NCBI RefSeq assembly: GCF_018873765.1
Contig: NC_057922.1
Location: 10,925,563 to 10,989,562 of the forward strand
DNA length: 64,000 nt
Reading direction: 5' to 3'
Origin: Telopea speciosissima
Lineage: Eukaryota; Streptophyta; Magnoliopsida; Proteales; Proteaceae
Shown: piece by piece, positions 11,901-22,127 of the stretch
How the letters are laid out: the number at the start of each line of letters is the position of its first letter
How positions within the stretch are numbered: the stretch's first letter is position 1
The notes under the pieces: model-generated
What the model was told of the DNA's origin: nothing
Database searches by the model: none
What the model saw: only the letters and a program-made list of their open reading frames with translations
Position numbers and translations under genes: made by a program

Positions 11901-14396
11901 GGGGACACTGAACAACAGAGATGTGAACTATATCAGCTGTCAATAGGAGATGCCTTGTGTAAAAGGGGCTTAGGACCGTATAAAGGGTCCACAGTGGAGG
12001 ACCTGAAAGTGATCAATGAGAAATGCTTGTATCATCCAAATTTATGTTTCTGGTCTTTGTATTATTACCTTAAAAACTCTTTTGGTGGTAAGCTGTGATT
12101 GAACCCATGCAACTTTAATTAATGTTTATGTTTTCCTGGAGGGTTGATGACCTTTGTATTCACAGCTCAAAGGAATTATATCAGGCATGCTCATGAGCAT
12201 GGATATAGTAACACAAAGCCTCACTGTTGTTCCACATTTTACAGGCTGTTCAGGAATTTATTCTAGGTGTCTATGATGCTGAATCTACTGCTGCTTTCAA
12301 CCATAACCTCACTGATGTATCTACATTGAAAGATCCTCGCTCAAAAGATGCATCTCAAAGGTAAAAATTTCTCAATGTGAGTAAAAGGGGAGATATCTTA
12401 TGTTTTAGCAAATATAGTGATCATTAACATCAAAATGTCATATAGGTATCATGCACATCAGTATACAAACGGAACTATCTGTGATCTCACAAATGACCCT
12501 CGAGAAACCGAGGTATAAAGAAATTAAATCAGTTTGAATTTCTTTAATCTTTTTTTCAAATCACTTGCAGATTTATGCTAATCTTGTTTTACTGTTTCCT
12601 GAATTTATACACAGGTGAGATTTGTCTGCTCTGAGTCCAGAGTTATGATTAGTTCAATCACAGAACTATCCACTTGCAAGTATGCACTCACAATTCAATG
12701 GCCAATGCTTTGCAAGCACCCGTAAGCCAACTTGTCCCTTGTCTCTCTCTCTCTCTCTCTCTCCACGTGTATGTGTCTGTGTGTGTATTTGTTTCATTTC
12801 CCTTTCCATTTGAAGTTGAAACTAAAATGTTATCCCTTGACGTAAGAAGGCAATTTTTGGTTGAATATTTCTGTTTTTTTTTTTTTTTCCATTTTCTCTG
12901 ACTAGCTAACATTCTTACTGTGTGAGTACCAGATTGAGTAGGAAAAAAAGTATGCTTTGGCAGTCAAAAACCAATGAAAATTTAAATTGAGTGTTGTATG
13001 ATTTGAAAATTAAACCTAAACTCTGAGCTCTAGTTCGGCGGGGCAATTGAAGCCTTTTGCTGGTGGCAGCAAGATGAAATTTGTAGGATGGTATTTCATA
13101 AATCTCTTAATTGTAGGAACTTTATACTCTCCTCATTTGTTCTCCAACTTCTATTCCACTTTTTTTTTAAAACAGTCAGCAAAGTAATTTATTGGGAACA
13201 ATGTCAAAGAAGTGATCTATCCCACAATGGGAACAATAAGAAATACAAATATGAAATACCCCAATGGGCACACTTATGTACAGAGCCCATATTTCCCAAC
13301 CTACAAAATTTTATGTGGAGAGGCTCAAAATACAGCCATTGTCTTAGCTAACAAGTCTGAAAGAGCAATTACAAGACCTTGGACTCCAAAAGAACAAGAT
13401 GTACCTTTGGGAGCACTAGGGCCTTTCTTTTTTAATTAGATGTGAATATCATGACAAAAATTTATCTGTTCGTGATATCCATCAGATGACTAAAGCTAAA
13501 TCAGTCTCCACAATCAGTTTTGTTACCGCTCTTCTGAGCAATATGTGAATACACCTTGTGTTAGAGCTTTGATCTCCACTATATTTGATTCTTGTGGGCA
13601 ATAATATGTGACTTCTGGTCCACATTATTCTCCTGGAGCATTATTTAATTTGCTAGATTCCGGGCATACCAAAGCTGTGAAACTGAACTGCTATATGTTG
13701 ATCATCTTTATTTCGATTCCTATTACATGTTATTTAACTTTCTCCTTTATTGTCAATAGAATTTGATTAGGCTATTTGGTCTCTGAGTGATATACACTTT
13801 TAGCCCTGCCCTACTTAATAGTTGGGCTATCATTTTGGATATGGCTTAAATTGGCTGGTGATTGATTACAGGATGGCGCCGGCACTATAAAATGTGCTTC
13901 AAGATAACAAAAATTATGATGCCCTTCTTTGGCCTTATCATGGCATGCTGCAGTTGTTACCTTGAGTTAAAACCACATGTCATTTATGGTTGCAGAAAAT
14001 GTTGTCTCCTGGTCTGGTGTAAAGAGTTTATCTGACTGTTTGGTTGCAGGGGGACTGTTCTCCGCAAAAAACCTAACATAACTGTTTTACTTGTATTTGT
14101 GCGAATTTTTAGGACAATGAGATGCATATCCACTGAAATAGCTGGCTTTGTCACTGCAGCCCAACCATAACATGTGTAATCCCTTATTAACATCATATGT
14201 ATTATTCTGATGTCTGTATTTATGTTACAGCATGTTTCAAGAGGAAAGACCAGTGTGGCACACCATCAATTGTAACAAGCTTCCCAAGGACTACAGGGAC
14301 GTAGATGTGGATGACAGCTTCAGAGATAAAGACATAGCCATGATCACAGATATTGAAGTGCTATCTCATTATGATTCAGAACAGTATGCTACATGA
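5952..14396 (+). CDS. OS9: OS-9 homologue, ER-associated degradation lectin
   Basis: ER-lumen lectin that recognises trimmed mannose glycans on misfolded proteins and passes them to the HRD1/SEL1L (HRD3) ubiquitin-ligase complex; Arabidopsis counterpart OS9/EBS6. Exons: 5952-6036, 6752-6831 (or 6755-), 7806-8009, 9467-9538, 12245-12360, 12446-12512, 12615-12721, 14231-14396. All have GT-AG borders and conserved phase, giving about 298 aa; Arabidopsis is near 280. Residues 1-21 form a signal peptide (LLTILLLINLLNHVLA). GTFGRSSHEPKYKIEFHS and the VVETERRLKLKTPDELLEVL-like block are family landmarks. The MRH/PRKCSH domain starts at HEGWWSYEFC (about 124-132, with the sugar-contacting WW pair), continues through FILGVYDAE and RYHAHQYTNGTICDL, and ends in ETEVRFVCSES and VWHTINCNKLP, so the cysteines are kept. 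No KDEL tail. Introns 3, 4 and 7 carry TE debris. The gene looks intact. Confidence 0.93.
8259..8300 (-). mobile_element. RTE-type LINE/SINE 3' tail
   Basis: A CAA-trinucleotide run followed by CCCAACTAAATGGG is the reverse complement of the well-known plant RTE LINE 3' end (CCCATTTAGTTGGG then a GTT repeat). Only the tail remains. Confidence 0.55.
8460..8806 (+). mobile_element. RTE-type LINE 3' end
   Basis: Translation of 8563-8790 gives LRWHGHVQWRPSDALVRR, then RARGRPKITIAEIMRKEM and NRLNWRARIHVADPI. This is the conserved C-terminal tail of plant RTE LINE ORFs. It ends in ATTTAGTTGGGATAAGGCTATGTTGTTG, the usual 3' terminus. The reverse-transcriptase core is absent, so it is a 5'-truncated copy. 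Confidence 0.8.
9958..11340 (-). mobile_element. LTR-retroelement fossil, mostly LTR-like sequence, in OS-9 intron 4
   Basis: Read on the minus strand, the block near 10870-10700 has LTR character: a TATA-like stretch, then a conserved-looking leader with TGAATGGAATTGGC. A short open segment of unknown identity lies near 11065-11289. I could not fix the ends or a target duplication, so the limits are approximate and the family is unknown. It is old and broken, and the spliced mRNA is not affected. Confidence 0.35.
11601..11655 (-). mobile_element. RTE-type LINE 3' tail fragment
   Basis: ACAACAACACAATTTCAGCC followed by TATCCCAACTAAATGGGGGT is the complement of an RTE LINE 3' end. It is a small orphan tail in OS-9 intron 4, followed by a poly-C run at about 11664. 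Confidence 0.5.
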
Positions 14397-15240
14397 AAAT
14401 TTATATGCCTAGAACACATTATGGGGAAGGGGAATTTTTTAGCTTTTTTGGTAGCCAGCAGAGTGTTTAAGTACTCTGGTATGGCTTCACTTCAATTTTA
14501 ATTCCAACCCCCTATATTATGGATCCTCAAATCAATATTTGTAAGAGTTTCATCTTCTTCACATCTTGGTTCTAAGTGATTTCTTGTCTAGTGCAACTTT
14601 AACATGCTTCCAATGACTGCCAAAACCATTTTCGTTGTAGCATCCAAGTACAATTAAAACCAAATAGATTTAATTCAAAACAAAAGAAATTTTAACTCCA
14701 CAACTCCCATTTATTTTGGCTGAAACAATCTAAATGGGCCAAAATAGCCTAGAAGCTTCGAAATAACCAAAACCTTCTTCAAATGAAGAATTTCGATAAA
14801 ACGAATGTCTTCGCCACCGAAATTAAATTAGATAGTTTTATTTTCAGTTGAGTCAAAATGAAATTTATAACTAAGATTTCACCTTCTGCAGATTGGTTCC
14901 CATAAAGAGGTGGGGGTTAATTAAAACCTTGAAACTATCGGCTCCCATGAATCAAACCTTCTTAGCAAAGAAGGCCTAAGAACTTTTGCATCCTAACACT
15001 TCAATTATGGGGTAATGGGGTTGTTTGATGAAAACCAAGTAGTTTCCACAAACTGATTCCGTACATGCCTCTAAATCTATGCATGCTTCTTGGGGCTAAT
15101 AACGAATCCGGATCAGCTACCCACATGGGGACAGGTGGGGACCGATCTGAATTCTACATGGGGTGTCGGACCCACACCCCCATGGATGGTTTAGATCTGT
15201 CCCCACCCGTCCCCATGTGGGTAACAGATCTGAACTCAAA
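14397..15240. other. Intergenic after OS-9
   Basis: OS-9 3' UTR and AT-rich spacer. At 15113-15225 there is an imperfect inverted repeat built from CCCACATGGGGACAGGTGGG-like and CCCACCCGTCCCCATGTGGG-like arms. No gene seen. Confidence 0.5.
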
Positions 15241-15244
15241 TCCA

Positions 15245-15790
15245 ATTAAGGGGGCCCAACAATTGCTTAAGAAGGGGCTCTTTGTTCAACTTGGCAATGG
15301 AAGGAACATCAACACTTGGTTTGATTATTGGATTCCTTAGATGCTTCTAACATTTGCCCCTTATATGTTGTCCAGCTCATTACATGTTGCACTTACATTT
15401 TTTTTTGATAATGTGTTGCACTTACATTAACTATTAATTTTCTTTTAACCTCCTTCAACACTCCTTATCAATGATGTCTTTGACAAGTTGCATGGTCCCC
15501 CCTTCTCAAGGTAGTCGAGTTTAATGTGGATGGAGTAAGTCTCGGTAATCCAGGTCTCGCTGGAGTTGGAGGCATTTGCAGAGACTACCAAGGCCACTTT
15601 ATTTGCTGCTTTGCCGTTGAATTGAAAACAATCATGTAGTAGTAGCATAAGCGCTTGCTATGTGACGTGCATTGATCATTGGCCATGCTCATGGCTTCAA
15701 GACTGTATGCATTGAAAGTGATACCCTGATGATCATTAACATTTTGAATTTCGTATCAAAATCCATCCCTTGGAGAACATTATTGTCGAC
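15245..15790 (+). mobile_element. LINE ORF2 debris (zinc-knuckle linker plus RNase H)
   Basis: Two blocks of one LINE type. At 15259-15340 the reading LLKKGLFVQLGNGRNINTWFDYWIP matches the linker just before the zf-RVT domain. At 15510-15790 the reading FNVDGVSLGNPGLAGVGGIC, then HFICCFAVEL and TVCIESDTLMIIN, is a plant RNase H fold with both acidic motifs. The zinc-binding domain between them is lost and the RNase H part carries stops (for example a TAG pair near 15637). Clearly inactive. Confidence 0.75.
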
Positions 15791-15873
15791 TGTTTGTTGC
15801 TAGGTAATAGTTTTGAGTTTTGACTATGTTGCCTCCCAAGTTCCAACGTACCTTCAAAGAAGGAAATTTTATT

Positions 15874-16075
15874 ATTGTGTAACTTACGTAGCATACACTA
15901 ACGTTTTCTCCCTCCTGCATCCCATAAAAAGGATAGATACATCATTGCAGGAGAAGAGATAGACATATAGAAGGAGAAGAGATAGACATATGGAAGTACG
16001 CTAAGATAGACATATAGAAGGAGAAGAGATAGACATATGGAAGTACTAGCGTATGCTACACAATCTGACAGTATT
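15874..16075. repeat. Small TIR element built of a tandem repeat
   Basis: Inverted ends can be seen: ATTGTGTA...GTAGCATAC at the left (about 15874-15896) and GTATGCTACACAAT at 16050-16065. Between them, 15955-16045 holds two copies of a roughly 50-bp unit made of AGATAGACATAT-A/G-GAAG blocks. It may be a MITE whose core expanded by tandem duplication. Confidence 0.5.
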
Positions 16076-16551
16076 TTTTTTTAGTCTTTTAGTTTTTGTG
16101 TTTGCGTCAGGTAAGTTTATCCAACCCGATCAAACTCGGCCCGAATTGTAACCCTCCATTAATTAACAACAAAGTGGAATAATAAGGTAAAATCCGTCAA
16201 CGGCGGCGAGTCTCCGTTTCTTAACTGCCAAATATCTCTCTCCTATTCCATCTTTTATTGGTGATTTTGGTCAGAAACAACGGCAACGGCACAAAAGACT
16301 ATGCCCAATCGGAAACTCTCCCTCTACATTCCCGTAGTTTATGTTCCTTCCTTGTACCTTCTCCCTCTCCTTCCTTCATTGGCTAGCAGAAAGAAAGATG
16401 CGCTGTGACAGATTCTCATTTCATTTCTACCATCTAGGGTTTGTCTAATCTCTACTGCCCCTTCAAGCTCCATAAAAAAAATTAGAAAAAAAGGGGAAAA
16501 ATTCCATCTTCTTCAACCATCCAGGCAAGAAGATCGTCGCATCGATCATCA

Positions 16552-16696
16552 ATGTCAGTAAGTTCTTTGTCCGTGACTTCTTTGATCTGAGAGCAAAAGA
16601 AAGAAGATCTGAAACCCTGGAAATTCCTCTGTTTTCTTCCCCTTCTTTTATGTGCTTTATGCTCTCTTTAATTTGTAAAAGCAGGGGATAAATTGA
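16552..16696 (+). promoter_or_regulatory. Mini upstream ORF in the AVT6E-like leader
   Basis: With the predicted intron removed, an upstream ATG at 16552 reads M-S-G-I-N-stop, the TGA ending at 16696, four nucleotides before the main ATG at 16701. If unspliced it gives a different 12-codon ORF ending inside the intron. Either way an upstream ATG lies on the likely leader and could dampen translation. Confidence 0.45.
16558..16684 (+). other. Predicted 5' UTR intron of the AVT6E-like gene
   Basis: A strong donor (CA|GTAAGT at 16556-16561) and a TTTGTAAAAGCAG acceptor ending at 16684 flank a 127-bp T-rich stretch just before the start codon. This is inference; no transcript was seen. Confidence 0.6.
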
Positions 16697-16700
16697 CAGA

Positions 16701-18152
16701 ATGCACAGTCATTATTCCGCTCTTCCGAAGAGTTCATTCGTAGAAATTCGTGACGATGTTGTTTCTCAGGATAATCTTGATTCCTCAAACGTTATATCTT
16801 CCCAAAAGAACTTTGTAAAATTACTTCCAATAGGAGATGCAGAAGTCAGCCACATCGATGATGATGATGATGATGATATCACATTTATGGTTAGCGATGT
16901 CAAGGATGGCGGATCTGGAATCCCTGGAGCCGTTTTCAACCTCTCAACAACGATTATTGGCGCTGGAATTATGGCCCTTCCTGCCACCATGAAAGTCCTT
17001 GGGATAGTTCTTGGGCTTATTATGATAGTTTTGATGGGGATCTTGTCGGAGATCAGTATTGAATTACTTGTTCGGTTCTCTGTTCTTCGCAAGGCGCATT
17101 CTTACGGTGATGTTGTTCAGTCAGTGTTGGGTCGTCCGGCGAGGATTCTGTGTGAGATATGTATAATTATCAATAATGCAGGGGTTTTGGTAGTTTATTT
17201 GATAATCATGGGCGATGTCATGTCGGGTTCTCCGGATCATGTTGGGGTTTTTGATCAATGGCTTGGAAATGGGTTTTGGGATCACAGGAAGATAGTGGTA
17301 TTAATCATTGTGGTGCTTTTTCTTGCGCCGCTTTGCTCTTTGGAGAAGATTGATTCCTTGAGCTTGAGTTCAGCTGCTTCAGTGGCTCTAGCTGTTGTTT
17401 TTGTTGTTGTTGCCAGTGCGATAGCTTCTGTGAAGCTTGTTGAAGGGTGGATAGCACCACCGAGGTTGAGCCCAGACTTTGGGTCGAGGAAGGCTATAAT
17501 GGATCTGCTTGTAGTGATCCCAATCATGACGAACGCATATGTATGTCACTTTAATGTGCAGCCCATCTATAATGAGCTCGAAGGTCGATCTCCTCAGAAA
17601 ATGAATCGGGTAGGGAGGATCACTACTGTTTTGTGTGTTTTGGTTTATGCCGCAACAGCTGTATCTGGGTATCTACTGTTCGGGGAAGATACAGAATCAG
17701 ATGTGCTGACCAACTTTGATAGGGACCTTGGGATCCGTTTCAGTTCAGCCCTCAACTATATTGTTCGTGTTGGGTACATTCTTCATCTGGTGCTTGTCTT
17801 CCCTGTTATCCACTTCTCCCTAAGGCAAACAGTGGATGCCTTGGTGTTTGAGGGATCAGAGCCTCTGTCAGGGAGCAGGAAGAGGTCATTGGCCTTAACA
17901 GGGGTGTTGTTGACGCTTATCTATATTGCTTCCACTATGATTCCCAACATTTGGACGGCTTTTAAGTTTACAGGGGCTACGACAGCAGTCTCATTGGGTT
18001 TCATATTTCCATCTCTGCTTGCATTAAGGTTGAACCAGCAAGGGGTGGATTTTAGCCAAGGAGAGAAGCATTTGTCTTGGGTGATGCTGGTATTGGCAAC
18101 AGCAGTTAGTATCATAGGAGTAGCTGGAAATATATATAGCCTCGACAGCTAA
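16701..18152 (+). CDS. AVT6E: Amino acid transporter, AVT6E-like
   Basis: Membrane transporter of the amino acid/auxin permease (SLC38-like) superfamily, AVT6 clade; AVT proteins move amino acids across the vacuolar membrane. The single coding exon gives 483 aa. The N-terminus (about 1-70) is cytosolic and acidic with a seven-Asp run (D51-57 region). The core begins at GAVFNLSTTIIGAGIMALPATMKVLG, the family hallmark. About 11 membrane segments follow, with the conserved stretches ICIIINNAGVLVVYLIIMGDVMSG, LDLLVVIPIMTNAYVCHFNVQPIYNELEGRSP, GYLLFGEDTESDVLTNF and TMIPNIWTAFKFTGATTAVSLGF. MHSHYSALPKSSFVEI resembles the start of Arabidopsis AVT6E (At1g80510), as do GNGFWDHRK and the lumenal loop. 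ATG 16701 is in a fair context (CAGAATGC). It appears intact. The exact substrate is not inferable. Confidence 0.93.
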   Translation: MHSHYSALPKSSFVEIRDDVVSQDNLDSSNVISSQKNFVKLLPIGDAEVSHIDDDDDDDITFMVSDVKDGGSGIPGAVFNLSTTIIGAGIMALPATMKVLGIVLGLIMIVLMGILSEISIELLVRFSVLRKAHSYGDVVQSVLGRPARILCEICIIINNAGVLVVYLIIMGDVMSGSPDHVGVFDQWLGNGFWDHRKIVVLIIVVLFLAPLCSLEKIDSLSLSSAASVALAVVFVVVASAIASVKLVEGWIAPPRLSPDFGSRKAIMDLLVVIPIMTNAYVCHFNVQPIYNELEGRSPQKMNRVGRITTVLCVLVYAATAVSGYLLFGEDTESDVLTNFDRDLGIRFSSALNYIVRVGYILHLVLVFPVIHFSLRQTVDALVFEGSEPLSGSRKRSLALTGVLLTLIYIASTMIPNIWTAFKFTGATTAVSLGFIFPSLLALRLNQQGVDFSQGEKHLSWVMLVLATAVSIIGVAGNIYSLDS

Positions 18153-21100
18153 TCTGGATGACACTTCCCCGTTTGATTTTTGATACTTCATTATAAGGTA
18201 ATCAGTTTGTGGATTTGACAGAAATTTTGGGAAAGATATTTCTACACGCATATGTTGATGTTGTTATAACTTTGAGTTGAAAATTAAATGGCTAAGGATA
18301 TTGGGTGGTGATGGGAGAAAATTATCTCCAGCTTTGACATGGCTGTCCAGAGACTGGAGAGCTCACTGATTGTGCTGAAAGATACCACTTGATGCTTTTT
18401 TGTGGAGGGCATGTCTCTTGTTGATGTGTTTCCTGGAGTTGTTAGATCATAGTCAGAAAAATCCGGATTAATCTATTATGCTGGAGGGGGAGGTTCTTGT
18501 GGAGGCACGATTGAGGGTAAGATATTTTGATATGTGATGGATTTGTGCTGGAATTGGGTCGGTTTTACATTCTTTAGTCCACTTAATAATCTTCTTAAAT
18601 TCAAACAGCCTTAAATGCAAAGGGAAGACCGCAAGGGTTCCTATGGAGGCGCCACAGATTTTTATTATTTTGTGGAAGTTAAAATTGTTGGAACAGTTTA
18701 TACCTTTATGATAGAACAGTTTTATGTTTTATGTTATTCTAGCCACTTAATCTTCTTCACAATCTTCAATTTTATGATGCTGCAACGATGTTGCTAATAA
18801 ATACTCTGATAAAAGTACTCTTCCAACTGGTTTACACGATTTGTAAAATATGCCATAAATTAGTTGGGTCAGATATCACTTATTTTCTGATTCATGGGTT
18901 GTTGCTCAGTGTTATGTCGGTTTGAATGCTCACATTTGGATGGCTTGCATTTATCATTTGTGTTGAGATATGCATGATGTAACTTGGGCTTAACTCCTTT
19001 CAGTTTGTGTAACAATGTCATGCACCTTTTCTGCAGAAAATTTCGATCTGTTAACCAACCAGAAGATCAATTCTGTCCTACCATTATTCTTCTCCTGTAA
19101 TTTCTCAAATTCATCTTTGATGGAATTCTGAGTTGATGTACCTACCCAAGGAGAATATACTCCATAGGCATTGGTTTCTTATCGTCACGGTAGTAGTTTC
19201 AGTGATTTGGAAAGACAGGAATTCAAAAAAGTACAATAGACCTGGCATTTTTCATGTAACATGAACTAGCCAAAATCACAGATATATTAAACTCCAAACT
19301 CCCTTTTATCAATCCCTATCAGAGAACCTGTGTATAAACCTTGATTCTCAGATTGATGATTTGTTATTTGGAATGACTGCAATCTATACACTTCACAAGT
19401 TAGATTGTCCAAATTCCCAATCAATGGATATATAATCAGGTGCTGATGTAAATAGTCCTTTTAGAGGATGTTTAGGATCATCTTGGTGTAATTTTGGTCA
19501 ATCCCATCAGGGTTGTGGGGGTTGGGGGGGTTGGGGGGGGGGGGGGGATTGCAAATTTCTATGTCAAGGAGTGCGTGCGAGTGCAGATCAAGGTTCACCC
19601 AATTTCACTGGAATCGGCCAGAATTAATCTTGCTGGGAATCGGTGAAGCAAATCAGGATCGGTATCAGCCAATTCTGATTTGAATCGCCAGCTGGAATCA
19701 GCAGTCTGATTTTGATTCTTCAAACCATGTTGTAGATTGATTGGCAACTAAACCTTGTATGACAAGCAGAACAGACATTATCCTTTCCTCCACATGTAAA
19801 AACTTAAGTTCACTAACATAGTCCATCAAAAAAATAAACAAATATGGTGCAGATAAAAAAACAAAAATGAAACTCATGTTCTCTGGAGGGGACATCTTAT
19901 GGTATTGTCTCTAGCATAGCAGTAGGAAGAAGTAATAATAATAAATAAAAAAAAAAATAGTGTCAACTAGGATACTAATAGCAGGTGGGATGCTTCCTGT
20001 ATTTGGTTCTAGGAGTGATCTATCCTAAATCTCTAAGTAAATGATATTGCCCTTGTAAACTTGTGATCTAGTAGGGAGCTCCACCATTGCACAGGTAAAT
20101 GCTGGATGCCCAGGCAAGGAACATGCAGGAGAGGCTCTCATTCTTCTCTGTTCATGCAACATGGTATAGTAGTCATAATTGTTTTATCTTTGTGTCTGGA
20201 TATATATTGCTTTCTGCAGCAAGGAAGAAAGCCCAGAGGGGATGCATTGGAATGTGCACTTTTTGAAAATTGAATCATTGGGTGAAACCTCTAATCTGTC
20301 TCCATGGTATCTTGCAATAATATTGTATGTCTGCTAAAGTTGTCCTTTTGTTCCCGAGTCTCTATTCCTGTTATATACCAGTTGTGTGTTACACAGATAT
20401 TGAGCTTGTCTAGTAGTTCCTTTTAATGAATAACTACTTTGTATATAGAAGAAGAGTAAAGCCAGTCCACCAAAGGCCAATGGTTTTACTTCTGTTTTGT
20501 TGGGGGACTGGTCTGTCTGTAGACTATTTATGGGTTGTCCACCTGGTTACACCACATGGAAGGGTGATCTTGCAATATTATATTTATACATTTTACTTTT
20601 TTGGACTCGCCATGTATTGGCATGAACTTTCTTAGTCATACAAGCATTGGTGTGCACTTTTCAGTAGTCTTTTCAATGCATTATTTGCCAACTGATCAAC
20701 TCTGTATAGTTTAAAGCTTGACATTTGAGTAGGAGATTTTAGGGTCTATTCACAAAATTTCAGCACTATCTGACTAACAGCGTGCTCATCCAGCTATCTT
20801 GTATGCAATTCAGCTCTCCTCGAGCCGTGGCAGGAGCTGGAGGATCCAGCCAAGCCAAATGAGGGGTGTCCCCCCCCCCTCCCCGGAAATGACCAAACCC
20901 CCCTGTTTTGGCTGGGCTGGATCCTCCAGCTCCAGCCTAAGCTGGAGGAGAGCCAGACCCTCTGATATGGGTGTGCTTATCCAATATTCTTTGTTCCTTA
21001 AAAGTTAAAACCCCAAATCCATTCTAGCAAGTTTCTGATCATCCTTTTTCTACTTCTAACTGAATTCATGCTTTAGAATGCGTTATCCCTTCAATGTTTT

Positions 21101-22127
21101 CTACCCATTGGTAGAATGGCCTCTATGGATTCGGATCAGTGGGATTGGCCTCTATGGATTCTGATCCGATTTCTATTCGGATCAGCTGTAAAATCAAACA
21201 AATTTGGTTGAAATTGGCAAGAAATGCTGAAAATAGGATCCAAAGGAAGGAGAGTGAGAGAGAGAAAAAGGGGGGGGGGGGGGGGAGGAAGGGGGGGCAT
21301 GGATTTCTTTACAGATCTAGCTAGAAGAGGTAAATTTTTTCTTTGTTTGTGCTTTTTTTTTTTGGGTGAATCATTGTTTGTGCTTTTAGTAACCAAGGTA
21401 AGGAGATAATGGCCAAGAAAGAAGATCCTCACTTATTTTTGTGCAATCCATTTATAATTTTGAGAATCGAGAATAATTAAACTTGGGGATTGCTCATTCC
21501 AATTTGAATCGGCCAATCCACCGGAGGCTATTTAGATTTTTGAAACATGTACGCAACCTTGTACTATGGTAAAGACCTTCTCCAATCCTAAATATAGTTT
21601 GAGGAATCAGTATCAGATAAGTTTGATCAGTCAATTCATACCTGTATGGTGGAGATTGATATTGATTCCTGTCCAATCTTGTATTGATGGATTGTTACAG
21701 ACAAAGATAAAAATCTGACCGATCTAGATATTTGAGAGATCAATACCGATTACTAAAACTCTGATCCTAAGCGGGGCTCTATGGTAGTAAGACCAGTACT
21801 TGAGCCTGCCCATTATCCTAATTATATTCTGGAGTCTTTGGTTAAGGGTGAGTAAATGAGCACCACGTACTGTTTACAACTTAGTGAGTCAATGGCTCAC
21901 ATTCGTTGCTCACCAAATATCGTGATCACCCATGAGTGGATCAGATTTTCGAAAGGAATGATTCGGGAACTCGAAATTGCTCCGATTCAACTCACTGAAA
22001 CGCTAATGAGTGGTAGAAGACCAGAAATTTGAATCCTCTATAACAAACGAAACCTTAACCACCTCGTTATCACTTGCCAGAGAAAAAGTATCAACCAACG
22101 GTCCAACGCCACCAGCGCCAATTTATC
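18153..22127. other. Intergenic spacer between AVT6E-like gene and CRR2
   Basis: Holds the AVT6E-like 3' UTR and the CRR2 upstream region. No gene is supported. Notable pieces: a poly-G run at 19520-19550, a GAATCGG-type degenerate repeat at 19570-19730, a stem-loop at 20833-20933, a duplicated CCTCTATGGATTC motif at 21119-21162, and poly-G at about 21271-21284. Short open frames here have no recognisable domain. Confidence 0.6.
20833..20933. repeat. Stem-loop / MITE fragment
   Basis: Left arm GGAGCTGGAGGATCCAGCC (20833-20859 with continuation) pairs with 20906-20933, with about 27 bp and one mismatch around a poly-C loop. The adjoining AGCCGTGGCAGGAGCTG (20823-20839) recurs reversed at about 60733-60750, so it belongs to a dispersed family. 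Confidence 0.6.

Noticed and set aside
11799-12098. 99-codon open frame in OS-9 intron 4
   Set aside because: Not homologous to any OS-9 segment I know, and the exons on both sides join without it.
13088-13440. Overlapping open frames in OS-9 intron 7
   Set aside because: No recognisable domain; they lie inside an intron whose flanking exons join in phase; probably old repeat sequence.
22074-22127. Upstream extension of the CRR2 frame
   Set aside because: It begins at TTG, not ATG; the first ATG in frame is 22128 and gives a length close to Arabidopsis CRR2.
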